Origin: Clostridium sp. UBA4108
GTDB lineage: Bacteria; Bacillota; Clostridia; Clostridiales; Clostridiaceae
Assembly: GCA_002381695.1 (NCBI GenBank)
Contig: DFXM01000046.1
Location: 2,827-66,826 of the forward strand
Direction of reading: 5' to 3'
Length of the DNA: 64,000 bases
Under the pieces are notes generated by a model, which worked only from the letters and a program-made list of their open reading frames with translations, made no database searches and was not told the origin of the DNA. Both the position numbers and the translations under genes were made by a program. Below are positions 45,588 to 56,410 of this stretch, one piece after another (positions within the stretch are counted from its first letter, which is position 1; each line of letters opens with the position of its first letter).

Positions 45588-45757
45588 AAAGCTTTGTTTT
45601 AATATAGTGCTGATAATGAACTATATATTATTACTCATAAACCGTTTCGGAAGTTAGATTTACTAAGGCTCTATTCAAGTAAATCTAATCCTCCTACAAA
45701 TGGTTTGCTTCGCAATAATATATAGTTCTAAAATCAACAAACATTTAAAACAAAGCT
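45588..45757. mobile_element. MITE-like element with long imperfect inverted ends
   Basis: About 170 bp without an ORF. The left arm (45588-45643) and the reverse complement of the right arm (45702-45757) share AGCTTTGTTTTAA, GAACTATATATTATT and AAACC. An inner repeat, TTAGATTTACT/AGTAAATCTAA, lies in the middle. One arm is repeated at window positions 1-53, and a diverged relative lies near 29759. No target-site duplication was recognised. Confidence 0.65.
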
Positions 45758-45839
45758 ATGAAAATTTATTACTGATAAGTACCATAATTATATTTACTAG
45801 TATATTATATAAAATATTAATAATTATAAGGAACTTTAA

Positions 45840-46034
45840 TTATTAATTAAAAATCCACTTACCAAAATCACCGCTATAATTTATGAAATATTATTATTTT
45901 CACTCCAAATTAATCCTCTAGCAACTACATCCACTACCAAGAGTTATTCATTGCCACAAAATACGTGGAAGATTAGATTTACCTTCACCAAGAGTGCTGG
46001 AAATTTATCATTGGATGACATAAAGATTAAATAA
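45840..46034 (+). pseudogene. Remnant of a secreted-protein gene (C-terminal piece)
   Basis: An open frame of 64 codons without a plausible start. Its end reads NTWKIRFTFTKSAGNLSLDDIKIK, which resembles the closing beta-strands of secreted clostridial nucleases and adhesion-like modules (the GNLSLDDI part). Upstream, the frame is closed and next to a MITE-like repeat. The likeness is from memory; only a short tail remains. Confidence 0.4.
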
Positions 46035-46095
46035 ATGAGTATTATGTTACGATATACTTAATATTGTAAAATTATTTAATTTGGGAGGTGCTGTT

Positions 46096-47883
46096 TTGAG
46101 CAAAGTAATTTTAACTGGTAATGAAGCTGTCAGTCGAGGTTTTTGGGAAGCTGGAGGGTCAATAGCTTCTAGTTATCCAGGTTCCCCTACAGTATCAATT
46201 CTTGAAAGTATGAAAACCTATGATGAAATCTATTCTGAATGGGCGACAAATGAAAAAGTAGCTATGGAAATTGCTATGGGTGGCAGTATTGCTGGTGCTA
46301 GATCTCTTGTTTCTATGAAACATGTTGGTATTAACATAGCTTCAGATCCCTTTATGACTTTTACTCAGATTAAGACTAAAGGTGGATTTCTATTAGTAGT
46401 TGGTGATGACCCTGGACTTACTTCTTCTCAAAATGAGCAAGATAGTAGATTTTGGGGTAAATTTGCTAATATACCTATATTAGATCCTTCAAATCCCCAA
46501 GAGGTTAAAGATTATGTAAAAGATGGGTTAAGAATAAGTGAGGAATTTAATACTCCTGTACTTATACGTCTTACAAGTAGATTATGCCACTGTAGAGCCG
46601 TAGTAGAACTAGATGAAAGAGAAACTGTGAAAGTTGAAGGCTTTACTCCTGATCAGTCTAGATATTGCATGTTACCTCCATATGCTAATGCAGCTCAGCA
46701 TTTTATGAAAGAGAGAATAGAAAAGCTTAAAAAATTTAACAATAATAATCCGAAAAATGTATTAGAAAATAATAACTCTAAAATTTTAGTTATAACTAGT
46801 AGCTTATGTTATGAAAATTTAAAAGAAATTGATGCACCTGTAGATATCTTAAAGTTGGCTATGGTTTGGCCCCTTCCTATTGATTATATTAAAAATCTTT
46901 CTGATAAATACGATAAGATATTAGTTATTGAAGAAACCTTAGGATTTATTGAAGAAGAGCTTAAATCACATAATATAAATGTTGAAGGTAAAAAATATTT
47001 TTCTTTTACAGGAGAACTTTCAATAGATATGATAAAAGCAGGCTTAAAATTAGCTAGAATCATTGATTTTACCAATAAGAATGTAGAGGCAGAAAAAATT
47101 GTACCTAGAACCCCTATGCTTTGTTCCGGGTGTCCTCATAGACCAATATTTCATCTTTTGAAAATGTCTAATGCCACTGTAATTGGAGATATTGGCTGTT
47201 ACTCTCTTGGAATCTTGGAGCCTTTTGAAGTTCATAAAACCAATATAAGTATGGGTGCATCTTTGGGTATGGCTTTAGGTGTTGCTAAAGCAAATAGTCA
47301 AGCTGGAATTAAAAAACCTATTGTAGCTACCATTGGTGATGGCACCTTCTTTCATTCAGGGATGACTGGATTTTTGCAATTAGTTAACTGTAAAGAAAAT
47401 ATCACTGTTATAGTTATGGATAATAGAACAACTGCTATGACTGGTGGACAAATTACTCCTACTACTAGTGAATATTTTAAAGAAGTGGATTCTAATTCAG
47501 TAAGTATACCTGAGGTAATCAAATCCTTTGGTATAGAGGATGTTACTGTGGTAGATCAATTTAAGTACAAGGAAACTAAAGATATTATTATAAGTGCTAT
47601 GAAGCGAGACGGCTTATCAGTTATAGTTACTACTAGACCTTGTGCTTTAAACTTTAAAATAGTAAAACCTCATTTTTATGTAGATGAAAATATTTGTATC
47701 AGCTGTAGAAACTGTATACGAACTAACTGTCCTCCTATATCAATGAAACAATACGAAGGTAAAGAAAAGAAGAATTCTTATATAGATCCTGATATGTGTG
47801 TTGGATGCTCTGTATGTTCTCAAGTATGTCCAGTAGGAGCAATTAAAAGAAGCACTATAAATAAACAGGAGGATTTGATATGA
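46096..47883 (+). CDS. iorA: Indolepyruvate:ferredoxin oxidoreductase, alpha subunit
   Basis: About 595 aa. The N-terminal pyrimidine-binding part (SSYPGSPTVSILE), the thiamine-diphosphate site (GDGTFFHSGMTGFLQL) and two C-terminal 4Fe-4S sites (CISCRNCIRTNCPP and CVGCSVCSQVCPVGA) match IorA. It oxidises aryl pyruvates from aromatic amino acids with ferredoxin as acceptor. The frame opens with a TTG at 46081, but GGGAGGTG lies inside that extension and points to the TTG at 46096 as start. Confidence 0.93.
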   Translation: MSKVILTGNEAVSRGFWEAGGSIASSYPGSPTVSILESMKTYDEIYSEWATNEKVAMEIAMGGSIAGARSLVSMKHVGINIASDPFMTFTQIKTKGGFLLVVGDDPGLTSSQNEQDSRFWGKFANIPILDPSNPQEVKDYVKDGLRISEEFNTPVLIRLTSRLCHCRAVVELDERETVKVEGFTPDQSRYCMLPPYANAAQHFMKERIEKLKKFNNNNPKNVLENNNSKILVITSSLCYENLKEIDAPVDILKLAMVWPLPIDYIKNLSDKYDKILVIEETLGFIEEELKSHNINVEGKKYFSFTGELSIDMIKAGLKLARIIDFTNKNVEAEKIVPRTPMLCSGCPHRPIFHLLKMSNATVIGDIGCYSLGILEPFEVHKTNISMGASLGMALGVAKANSQAGIKKPIVATIGDGTFFHSGMTGFLQLVNCKENITVIVMDNRTTAMTGGQITPTTSEYFKEVDSNSVSIPEVIKSFGIEDVTVVDQFKYKETKDIIISAMKRDGLSVIVTTRPCALNFKIVKPHFYVDENICISCRNCIRTNCPPISMKQYEGKEKKNSYIDPDMCVGCSVCSQVCPVGAIKRSTINKQEDLI

Positions 47884-48452
47884 GTACTACTAATATATTA
47901 ATAAGTGGTGTAGGTGGCCAAGGATTGGTATTAGCTACTGGAATATTAGCTGAAGTTGCTTTTAGAGAAGGCTTCGATATTAAGACCAGTGATGTAATAG
48001 GATTATCCCAAAGAGGTGGAATGGTCTGGGGTAGCGTTAGATTTGGAAAATGTGTACATTCCTCAATGATACCTGAAGGCGAAACAAACATATTATTAGC
48101 TATGGAAAAACTAGAGGCATTAAGATGGTGTCATTTAGTTGCTCCTAGTGGCAAAGTTATAATTAATGAGGAAGTAATATTTCCAAACAGAGTATTAATC
48201 GAAAAGGAGGAATTTCCTTTAGATATAAATGAAAAAATTTCCTTTAGAAATTTAGAAGTTATTTCTGTTAATGCTAAGGAAAAAGCTAAACTGCTAGGAA
48301 ATCCTAAAGTAGCCAACATATATCTTATGGGAGTTCTATCTAGATACTTACCCTTCAACGAAAATACTTGGCTAGAAGTAATTAAAAATTATGTGCCTGA
48401 AAAGACCTTAGAAATAAATTTAAAGGCCTTCAATGAAGGTCATAGAGTTTAA
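47880..48452 (+). CDS. iorB: Indolepyruvate:ferredoxin oxidoreductase, beta subunit
   Basis: 190 aa with the gamma-type oxidoreductase opening ILISGVGGQGLVLATGILAE and the SDVIGLSQRGGMVWGSVRFG segment. Its ATG overlaps the iorA stop (ATGA), so the two are translated together. Confidence 0.93.
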   Translation: MSTTNILISGVGGQGLVLATGILAEVAFREGFDIKTSDVIGLSQRGGMVWGSVRFGKCVHSSMIPEGETNILLAMEKLEALRWCHLVAPSGKVIINEEVIFPNRVLIEKEEFPLDINEKISFRNLEVISVNAKEKAKLLGNPKVANIYLMGVLSRYLPFNENTWLEVIKNYVPEKTLEINLKAFNEGHRV

Positions 48453-48467
48453 AAATAATAATTATAA

Positions 48468-48500
48468 AGAGGTGTGTGAATTTCTTTTCACTACACCTCT
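48468..48500. terminator. Terminator between iorB and the LCP gene
   Basis: Stem AGAGGTGT/ACACCTCT (48468-48475 with 48493-48500) plus an inner GAA/TTC; lies between two converging genes. Confidence 0.7.
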
Positions 48501-48564
48501 CTAATTTTACTTTAAATAAACTAACATTTATTCTATTGTTGTCAAGTTCTATATCATTAAAATC

Positions 48565-49587
48565 CTACTCTTGATTTTCAGCTTTAGGCTGCGGCTTTAT
48601 ATCATTATAAATATAATCATGAATTTGCTTTTTAGTTACCTCTTCATCATAGGTCCTATAGTAAATACCATCAATCTTAGCATCTTCACTATAATCTAAA
48701 TGTGGAAAGGTCTCTTGATGCAATTCTCCCATATTAGAGGATAATACTTTAGTTCCCAAGGATATTATTTCACTGGAACTAAGGCTCGTTTCTACATATG
48801 GCAAGAATTTTGAAACTATAGAGGATAGTTTTACAGCTCCAGTATTACTGACTTTATCAAATAACAGAGTTAGTACATGTCTTTGTCTTTCAGTTCTCTT
48901 CACATCTCCCCCATTTGCATATCTTATCCTACAATAAGCTGTTGCCTGGAGTCCATTTAAATGATGTTCTCCTGTTCCCTCTATATATTCTGGTTCAACT
49001 CCCTTATTTTTTGACAAACTTCTTATATGCTCATTAAAGTTGTCGATTTCGTCTTCTGTAACAGTTATATCTATTCCTCCAACTTCATCAATAATGCTCT
49101 CTAGCCCGGTAAAATTAACCTTAACGTAGTCTTGTATGTCAAGTCCAAAATTTTGGTTAATAGTCTGTATTGCTAATTTTTCCTTACCATATGCAAATGC
49201 ATGATTTAACTTAGTGTATCCATGATTTGGAATACTTACATATGTATCTCTTATTAGAGATGTCAGCTTTAGTTTGTTATGGATTGTATCTACAGTTGCT
49301 ATAATTATGGCATCAGAACGCCCTACATCTCCCTCAAAGGTATCTATACCAAATAAAGCTATATTTTTAATATCCCCTTTTTCTTTATCTATATCTTTGG
49401 GAGTCACATTCAATTCTTTATCGGAATACTTAAATTCTACAGTATTTATTTTTCCTAGTATATTAAGAGCGTATACACTTCCACAAGCTACTATTAACAC
49501 TAAAGCTATCAGAGTAATTATTAATGCTTTTTTACCTCCACTCATTGGTCTTTTTCTTTTTTGTGAAGCTCCTTTTTCCTTACTCAT
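48565..49587 (-). CDS. LytR-CpsA-Psr (LCP) family cell-wall protein
   Basis: About 340 aa. A basic N-terminus and one membrane helix (ALIITLIALVLIVACGSVYAL) precede the LCP domain: FGIDTFEGDVGRSDAI, TSLIRDTYV, NHAFAYG, CRIRYANGGDVKRTERQRHV. LCP proteins link secondary polymers to peptidoglycan outside the membrane. A TTG frame starts at 49620, but AAGAAGGG 5 nt before the ATG at 49587 fits better. Confidence 0.9.
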   Translation of the reverse strand: MSKEKGASQKRKRPMSGGKKALIITLIALVLIVACGSVYALNILGKINTVEFKYSDKELNVTPKDIDKEKGDIKNIALFGIDTFEGDVGRSDAIIIATVDTIHNKLKLTSLIRDTYVSIPNHGYTKLNHAFAYGKEKLAIQTINQNFGLDIQDYVKVNFTGLESIIDEVGGIDITVTEDEIDNFNEHIRSLSKNKGVEPEYIEGTGEHHLNGLQATAYCRIRYANGGDVKRTERQRHVLTLLFDKVSNTGAVKLSSIVSKFLPYVETSLSSSEIISLGTKVLSSNMGELHQETFPHLDYSEDAKIDGIYYRTYDEEVTKKQIHDYIYNDIKPQPKAENQE

Positions 49588-49840
49588 ACATACCCTTCTT
49601 TCTAAAGATTCTCTAAACAAGATTTAATTATAACACTTTTTATAAAAAATGTTTAATAAATTTTATTAAATATATAATTAAATTATAAGATTATTTGTTT
49701 ACATTTAAGTAAAATTCTAAATACCATAAAATAATATCTAATCACTAGTACACTATGTTTAAGCATTTATATCCTTAATAAAAATATTTAATTTATTTAT
49801 GTTATAATAATAATCAACTTAAGAGAATAGAGGAACATAT

Positions 49841-52800
49841 ATGAATAAGGAATTAGTTATTGAGATATTTAATAAAAATACTAATGGTAAAAATGGAATA
49901 AAAGGTAAAAGAATTTTAAATAATGACCTTATTACTAATGTAATTACTAAGACTGAAGATGAAATAATAGATATAGTTGGGAATGTATTATCTGAAAGTT
50001 CTTTTAGTGAATATAAAACAGAAATTGAAATAGCCTTAAACTCTAGAGAGGTTTTTAAAACTTCCTGCACTTGTAATGATTTTGAAAAAAATGAATTTAA
50101 AAAGAGTAATTATTGTTGTAAACACATTATGGCTACCTTCTATTACTTCTTGCAAACCTATGAATTTACTGCTAAAAAATCATCAGTACTTAAAGAACTA
50201 GCTCTAGAGGAAGGCATTAATCCTCCTAGCCAAATATTTAAAAATCATGAAAATAATCTTTTAGATATCTTATTATCAGATTCTAAAAGTAAAGAAGAAC
50301 TCAAAATAGATGTATATTTAAACAGACTAGGATATAAGAATATCCTTGCAGCTGAATTTAAAATAGGGTTAAAGAGACATAATGCAAATAAACTTTATGT
50401 AGTAAAGGATATCAATCAATTTCTAACTTACTATGACAATAAAGTCCCTATAAAATATGGTAAGGATTTTTCCTTTGATATAAAAACACAAAGATTTAAT
50501 TCTAAGGATAGTAACTTAATAAATTTTATGCAGGAATTAAGAGAGTTAGAGTCTACCCATCTATCTTCTATTAGAAAACAGAATAAATTAATTGATGGTA
50601 AGTATATCTATCCTCCTAACCATTTACTTAAAGAGTTTTTTACCAGAATAAAAGATCATAGAATCTTTTTAAATGAAGGGTTTTATCATAGACCTGTTGA
50701 TTGTGAAATTCTAATTGATAATCCAGATCTAGATTTTGAATTAAAACTCCTCCCTTCATGCTATGAGCTTAGGTTAAATTCCTCCCTTCCCGAGGGCTTA
50801 AATGGAAGAATGGATGTACTGCTATGGGGACAGAATATATATATTCCCTCTCAAGACTTTATATTTAAAGTTACTCCATATTATGAGGTATTTAATGGAG
50901 TAAACTCAATTTCTCTACCTAAAAGTGAAGAAGAGAAGATATTGAGGGAATTAATACCAGAACTAAATGGTTTAACTTCATATTTGAATCTTTCTAAAAA
51001 TATAAGAGAGAAAGTAGTTATAGCCAATCCTAAGTTTTCCTTTTATTTTGATAAAGATAATGAAAGTTTTTCTTTAACTTTAAAGGTTAAATATAATCAA
51101 TATGAATTTAATATCTTTGATGATTGTAGTGAAAAAATTATATACAGAAACATTAAAGAGGAAGATAAAATAAAATCATTTTTACGAGCTCTTGGATTCA
51201 GTGAAATAAATAATAAGTTTTATTTGATCTTTGGCGAAGATTATACATATAAATTTTTTAAATATGAAATAAATAAACTACAAGAACTTGGTGAAGTGTT
51301 CTATTCAGAAAACTTTAAAGGCATAAAAAGCTTAAGCAGTAATGGTATTATAGGAGATATATCTACAGGCAAATATGAATACTTTGAATTAAAATTTAAG
51401 CTTGGAGATATTCCAAATGAAGAAACCTCAAATATATTAAGAGCCTTTAGAGATAACTTAAAATACTATAAATTAAAAACAGGTGAATTTCTCGATCTTG
51501 AAGAAATTGAACTTAGTAAATTTTTAAAATTAGTGGATAGTTTAAGTCAAGATGCAAATATAGAAAATAATATCATTGAATTTTCGAAGAGTAAAGGATT
51601 ATACTTTGATAATTATATTAATGAAAAAGAACTTAAATATATAAAAGGGAAAAATCACCTAAAAGAACTTAAAGCAAAATTTAAGTCCATCTCTAAGATG
51701 AAATATGATGTTCCTAAAGAACTTAAAGCAATCTTAAGACCTTATCAAGAAATTGGCTATAATTGGTTTAAAACCTTAGATTATTTTGGCTTTGGTGGAA
51801 TTTTAGGAGATGAAATGGGACTTGGTAAAACCCTCCAAACCATCACCTTTCTTCTATCTAATAGTGGAAGTCATAGTCTTATAATAGCACCTACCTCTCT
51901 AATTTATAATTGGAAGATGGAGATTAAGAAATTTGCTCCTTCTCTTAAAGTTGCACTAGTTAACTCTTCGAAAGAAGAGAGAGAAGAACTAATTAAAACT
52001 TATAAAAACTATGATATTTTAATTACCACTTATAATTTAATAAGGAACGATATTGAGCATTACAACAAAATACAATTTAATTATATTATTTTAGATGAAG
52101 CTCAAAATATAAAAAATCCTAACTCTCAGAATGCAGTTATTATAAAATCTTTAAATAGCAAAAATAGATTTGCTTTAACAGGTACTCCTATTGAAAACTC
52201 ACTAATGGAGCTTTGGTCAATTTTTGATTTTATTATGCCAGGATATCTATATGATGAAAAATTGTTTAGATCAAGGTACCATAGAAGGCTTAAAGAAAGT
52301 CAAGAGATTGTAACTGAATTAACTAAACTTATAAAACCCTTTATACTTAGAAGATTTAAAAGGGATGTAGCACTGGAACTTCCTGATAAGATTGAAAAAG
52401 TTTTGGAAGTAAAATTGCCTTTAGAGCAACAAAAATATTATGGGGTTTATGCCAAACATGTAGTGGACTTTATAGAGAAGAAAGTTAGAGATGAGGAATT
52501 TAATAAGGGTAAAATAGAAGTATTAGCTTACATAACTAAACTAAGGCAACTATGTCTAGACCCCTCTGTAGTAATAGAAAACTACACAGGAGAAAATGGT
52601 AAAATGGAAGCATTGATTGAGCTATTGTCTCAAAGTATTGAGGAAAATCATAAAACACTTGTATTTTCTCAGTTTACTTCCGTACTAAATAATATTAAAA
52701 CACGATTACAGTGCGAGGATATTAATCACTGTTATTTAGATGGATCCATTTCTTCTGAAAAGAGAATGGAAATGGTAGAAGAATTTAATCATGGAGGAGC

Positions 52801-53113
52801 CTCAGTATTTTTAATAAGCTTAAAGGCTGGAGGTACTGGATTAAATTTGACTTCTGCAGATGTAGTTATACATTTTGATCCTTGGTGGAATCCTGCCGTA
52901 GAGGATCAGGCAACAGATAGAGCTCATAGAATAGGTCAAGATAAAGTTGTAGAAGTAATTAAATTAATAGCAAAGGATACTATAGAAGAAAAAATAGTGG
53001 CTCTTCAAGAAGAAAAAAGAGAGCTTATATCTAAGCTATTAGGAGATGAAGTATGCAATAGTGAAGGTTTGTTAAGCTTATCTGAAGATGATATTATAAG
53101 CCTTTTCCATTAG
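49841..53113 (+). CDS. SNF2-family helicase with SWIM zinc finger
   Basis: 1090 aa. The SWIM motif (CTCNDF...CCKHIMA, about residues 76-100) is followed by the bacterial SNF2-associated region and the helicase core: GDEMGLGKT, DEAQ (LDEAQNIKNP), SLKAGGTGLNLTSAD and QATDRAHRIGQ. Such proteins move on duplex DNA; the role in clostridia is poorly known. Single gene with GAGGAA before ATG. Confidence 0.9.
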   Translation: MNKELVIEIFNKNTNGKNGIKGKRILNNDLITNVITKTEDEIIDIVGNVLSESSFSEYKTEIEIALNSREVFKTSCTCNDFEKNEFKKSNYCCKHIMATFYYFLQTYEFTAKKSSVLKELALEEGINPPSQIFKNHENNLLDILLSDSKSKEELKIDVYLNRLGYKNILAAEFKIGLKRHNANKLYVVKDINQFLTYYDNKVPIKYGKDFSFDIKTQRFNSKDSNLINFMQELRELESTHLSSIRKQNKLIDGKYIYPPNHLLKEFFTRIKDHRIFLNEGFYHRPVDCEILIDNPDLDFELKLLPSCYELRLNSSLPEGLNGRMDVLLWGQNIYIPSQDFIFKVTPYYEVFNGVNSISLPKSEEEKILRELIPELNGLTSYLNLSKNIREKVVIANPKFSFYFDKDNESFSLTLKVKYNQYEFNIFDDCSEKIIYRNIKEEDKIKSFLRALGFSEINNKFYLIFGEDYTYKFFKYEINKLQELGEVFYSENFKGIKSLSSNGIIGDISTGKYEYFELKFKLGDIPNEETSNILRAFRDNLKYYKLKTGEFLDLEEIELSKFLKLVDSLSQDANIENNIIEFSKSKGLYFDNYINEKELKYIKGKNHLKELKAKFKSISKMKYDVPKELKAILRPYQEIGYNWFKTLDYFGFGGILGDEMGLGKTLQTITFLLSNSGSHSLIIAPTSLIYNWKMEIKKFAPSLKVALVNSSKEEREELIKTYKNYDILITTYNLIRNDIEHYNKIQFNYIILDEAQNIKNPNSQNAVIIKSLNSKNRFALTGTPIENSLMELWSIFDFIMPGYLYDEKLFRSRYHRRLKESQEIVTELTKLIKPFILRRFKRDVALELPDKIEKVLEVKLPLEQQKYYGVYAKHVVDFIEKKVRDEEFNKGKIEVLAYITKLRQLCLDPSVVIENYTGENGKMEALIELLSQSIEENHKTLVFSQFTSVLNNIKTRLQCEDINHCYLDGSISSEKRMEMVEEFNHGGASVFLISLKAGGTGLNLTSADVVIHFDPWWNPAVEDQATDRAHRIGQDKVVEVIKLIAKDTIEEKIVALQEEKRELISKLLGDEVCNSEGLLSLSEDDIISLFH

Positions 53114-53160
53114 GAAATTATTTACATTTATATAATTGTAAACATATATGTATACCCAAC

Positions 53161-53200
53161 TAATAACCTTGATTTAATTATAATTAAATCAAGGTCATTA
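53161..53200. terminator. 40-nt near-perfect palindrome, shared terminator
   Basis: ACCTTGATTTAATT and its complement almost touch, with outer TAAT/ATTA; one mismatch in all. It lies between two converging genes (SNF2 and GGDEF/EAL). Confidence 0.65.
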
Positions 53201-53201
53201 G

Positions 53202-56129
53202 TTAACATAAAAATTGATTATCATTCGTTGATAAATTTTCAAGCAATTGCTCCATTTCCTCTACATTGATTGGTTTACTAAAGTAATATCCTTGACCTAT
53301 ATCACACTTCATGGTTTTTAACAACTCTAACTGCTCTTTTGTTTCTACTCCTTCAGCTACAACTTTATATCCTAGGCTATGAGAAAGATTTATTATAACT
53401 TCAATTATAAGTCTTTGCTCAGCCTTATCACAGATTTCTTGTACAAAGGATTTATCAATCTTTAATACATTAATAGGCAGCTTTCTTAGATAGTTTAGCG
53501 AAGAATACCCCGTTCCAAAGTCATCTAAAGAAATCTTTACTCCAATAGACTTTAATTCTCTCAGTTTATTGATATTATCTTCTGTAGAATCGATTAATAA
53601 ACTTTCTGTTATTTCAATATCTAAATAATTACTTTCTAATTCTTCCTCGAATAATATGTCCTTTACTATATCTATAAAATCCTCCCTTACAAATTGAATA
53701 CAGGATACATTCACTCCTATAGAATTATATTTAAAACCTTTATTAAGCCAAATTTTATTTTGCTTACACACTGTTTCTAATACCCAGGTACCTATAGGTA
53801 CTATAAGTCCAGTTTTTTCTGCAATTGGTATAAACTCACTTGGAGAAACAAAACCTAACTCCTTGTTACTCCATCTTATTAAGGCTTCCATACCTTCAAT
53901 TTTACCATTAGTTAAATTTACTTGAGGTTGATAATATATTTTTAACTCATGATTTTCTAAGGCACGTCTAAGATTATTTTCTATTGATACTCTTTTCATA
54001 AGCTCTTTTCTCATAGCATAATTAAAGAAGCAATATTGATTTTTCCCATGCTCTTTTGCTCTGTACATAGCGGTATCAGCATTCTTCAAAAGAATATCTG
54101 CTTCTTCACCATCCATAGGTGCTATGGCAATCCCCATACTTGCAGTGACATAATTGGTTGAACCATCTAATATGAAGGATTTTTTAAACATTTGCACTAA
54201 TCTATTACAAATACTTTCCAAATCTTCTATATCTCCATATTCCGGAATTAAAACTAAGAATTCATCTCCTCCAAATCTCCCAACAATTGAGCTTAAAGGT
54301 AGTGTAGCCTTTAACTTTGCAGCAATCTCTTTTAATACAGAATCCCCCTTATCATGTCCACTAGTATCATTAATTTCTTTAAATTCATCTAAATCCAAAA
54401 ATATTAATGCTGTATTTTTACCATCTATATAGTTAGTTTCTAAGATTTTTGTAAGTTTTTTCATAAAATAATTTCTATTTGGTAATTTTGTGATATCATC
54501 AAAATAAGCCATTTCCTTAATTTGCTTTTCATTTATTTTTCTTTCAGTGATATCCGTGATAGAACCAGCCATTTTTATAGCTTTATCTTTAGAATTAAGT
54601 AATAATTTACCTCTATTTAATATCCATTTAATAGAACCATCCTTACCTATAATTCTAAATTCACTTCTAAATATACTGTTATTATTTATGCAGGTTTCTA
54701 AGTTCTCCTTTACAGCTTTCTTATCTTCTTGGTGAATATATCTTTTAAATATATCTTTCAAGTTAAGTGGCTCATCATATCCACTTATTTCCGTCCATTT
54801 TTCAGAAATAAAAAATTGGTTAGTTATCATATCCCATTCCCAAATTGCATCATTTGCACCATCTATTGCAAGTCTAAATCTTTCTTCACTATTTCTTATC
54901 ACCTCTTCGTTATCCCTTAACTCCTCATATTGCGCCCTAAGTTCTTCTTCTGTAGCTGTCAGTTCCTCATAAACTGCTGATAGCTCCTCATAACTATCAT
55001 TTAACTTTATCTCATTTTTTCTTTTTTGATTAATTATTATAGATAAGAAAGAAATTATAGTAACAAGAAATAAAAAAACTATAGTTGTTATAATTACTAA
55101 GACTTTGTACTTAGCGAAAAAAGAAACTGATTCATTAACTACGATGCTTCCCTCTGGAAGTACCTTTGAGTTTATATTAAATTTTTTTAATTGGTCATAA
55201 TCGAACATGTATTTATTAGGACTTTCAGATATTTTCGGAATAGAATCTATAGAATCTCCACTTAGTATTTCTAAAGCTATCTTTGAAGCTTCTTCTCCTT
55301 GGTAAAATCCACTCGTTATTTTTCCTCCTAAAATCCCATTACCTAACTCAAAATCCCAAAATGAAAAAAGTGGAGAAGACGAATTTTTAAATACTTCATC
55401 TTTTGAATCACTAATATATCTATAATGGCCTGTACTATCTGTAAATGGATCTGTTACAAATACAAAAGCAGTATTTTCATCTGAATTTTCTATTTTTATT
55501 TTTAATTCCTCTATAGGTGTATTTTCATAAAATTTAAATGTATAATTACTAAATTTATGTGAACTTTTCTTTATATTATCAAAATCGCTCTTCCCAGAGA
55601 TACTATTATTTCCAAATACATTAATAATATTGATGTTAGGGAACATTAATGTTATGTTTTCTAACATTTCATCTATTGCAATATTTTCTAATATAATTTT
55701 ATACTCAGAATTATTTTCTAAAATAGCGGAGTTAATCTCATTTATCCCACAAAAAACTACTGGTATCTTGGGAAACAATTCTTGTCCATATTTTAATAAA
55801 TAATTCATAGCACCATTGTCAGAAGCTATAATTGCATCAAATTTAATATGCGCATATTTACTCTTTTGAAGATTAAAAAAGCCTTGTAAGTAAGTATCAT
55901 CTGATTTTTCCTTTAAATCCATATAATCAAATTTTATATTAACATTTATATCGGCGTCGTTAAAAGCAGATTTAATTCCTTTAGAGATAGTTTCTGTCCA
56001 AGAAAATCCTTCATTATAGGAATGTAATACTAACACATTTTTTATCTCCATTGCGTCAACTGAAATACTTTTAAATATTAATAAATTTATAAAGAAAAAA
56101 GTACAAATAAAAAACTTAACTTTTTTCAT
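53202..56129 (-). CDS. Membrane-bound GGDEF/EAL protein with periplasmic-binding-like sensor
   Basis: 975 aa. Signal peptide (about residues 1-26), an ABC-type substrate-binding-like domain outside the membrane (about 30-330), one membrane helix (YKVLVIITTIVFLFLVTII), a glutamate-rich coiled coil, a PAS domain with PAC (about 420-540), GGDEF (GRFGGDEFL) and EAL (EGMEALIRW, later DDFGTGYSSL). Both catalytic motifs look complete, so it may make and break cyclic di-GMP. It stands alone; the signal sensed is unknown. Confidence 0.9.
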   Translation of the reverse strand: MKKVKFFICTFFFINLLIFKSISVDAMEIKNVLVLHSYNEGFSWTETISKGIKSAFNDADINVNIKFDYMDLKEKSDDTYLQGFFNLQKSKYAHIKFDAIIASDNGAMNYLLKYGQELFPKIPVVFCGINEINSAILENNSEYKIILENIAIDEMLENITLMFPNINIINVFGNNSISGKSDFDNIKKSSHKFSNYTFKFYENTPIEELKIKIENSDENTAFVFVTDPFTDSTGHYRYISDSKDEVFKNSSSPLFSFWDFELGNGILGGKITSGFYQGEEASKIALEILSGDSIDSIPKISESPNKYMFDYDQLKKFNINSKVLPEGSIVVNESVSFFAKYKVLVIITTIVFLFLVTIISFLSIIINQKRKNEIKLNDSYEELSAVYEELTATEEELRAQYEELRDNEEVIRNSEERFRLAIDGANDAIWEWDMITNQFFISEKWTEISGYDEPLNLKDIFKRYIHQEDKKAVKENLETCINNNSIFRSEFRIIGKDGSIKWILNRGKLLLNSKDKAIKMAGSITDITERKINEKQIKEMAYFDDITKLPNRNYFMKKLTKILETNYIDGKNTALIFLDLDEFKEINDTSGHDKGDSVLKEIAAKLKATLPLSSIVGRFGGDEFLVLIPEYGDIEDLESICNRLVQMFKKSFILDGSTNYVTASMGIAIAPMDGEEADILLKNADTAMYRAKEHGKNQYCFFNYAMRKELMKRVSIENNLRRALENHELKIYYQPQVNLTNGKIEGMEALIRWSNKELGFVSPSEFIPIAEKTGLIVPIGTWVLETVCKQNKIWLNKGFKYNSIGVNVSCIQFVREDFIDIVKDILFEEELESNYLDIEITESLLIDSTEDNINKLRELKSIGVKISLDDFGTGYSSLNYLRKLPINVLKIDKSFVQEICDKAEQRLIIEVIINLSHSLGYKVVAEGVETKEQLELLKTMKCDIGQGYYFSKPINVEEMEQLLENLSTNDNQFLC

Positions 56130-56410
56130 ATTTATGTAATCACCTCCATTATTAATACCAATTATAGCATAATAATTATATAATATTCCATTTTATTCTA
56201 CAATATTTTCAATAAATCACCTTAAAGTTTTAAATTGCACTTTTATTTATTCATATGTTTTAAAAGTAAATTATATATTAATTATTGAGCAATTCTTATA
56301 TTTTTGTGACTTAATCACAGACTATATTATTATTTATGTATATAATTAATATATGAGAATAAATTATAAAACTAATATGAAGTTTAAAATAAATTTAGGA
56401 GGTTTTTTAA

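Noticed and set aside
49664..49674. 11-nt match to the candidate guide in the LCP-SNF2 spacer
   Set aside because: The match is A/T only, and about one such hit is expected by chance in a window of this composition.
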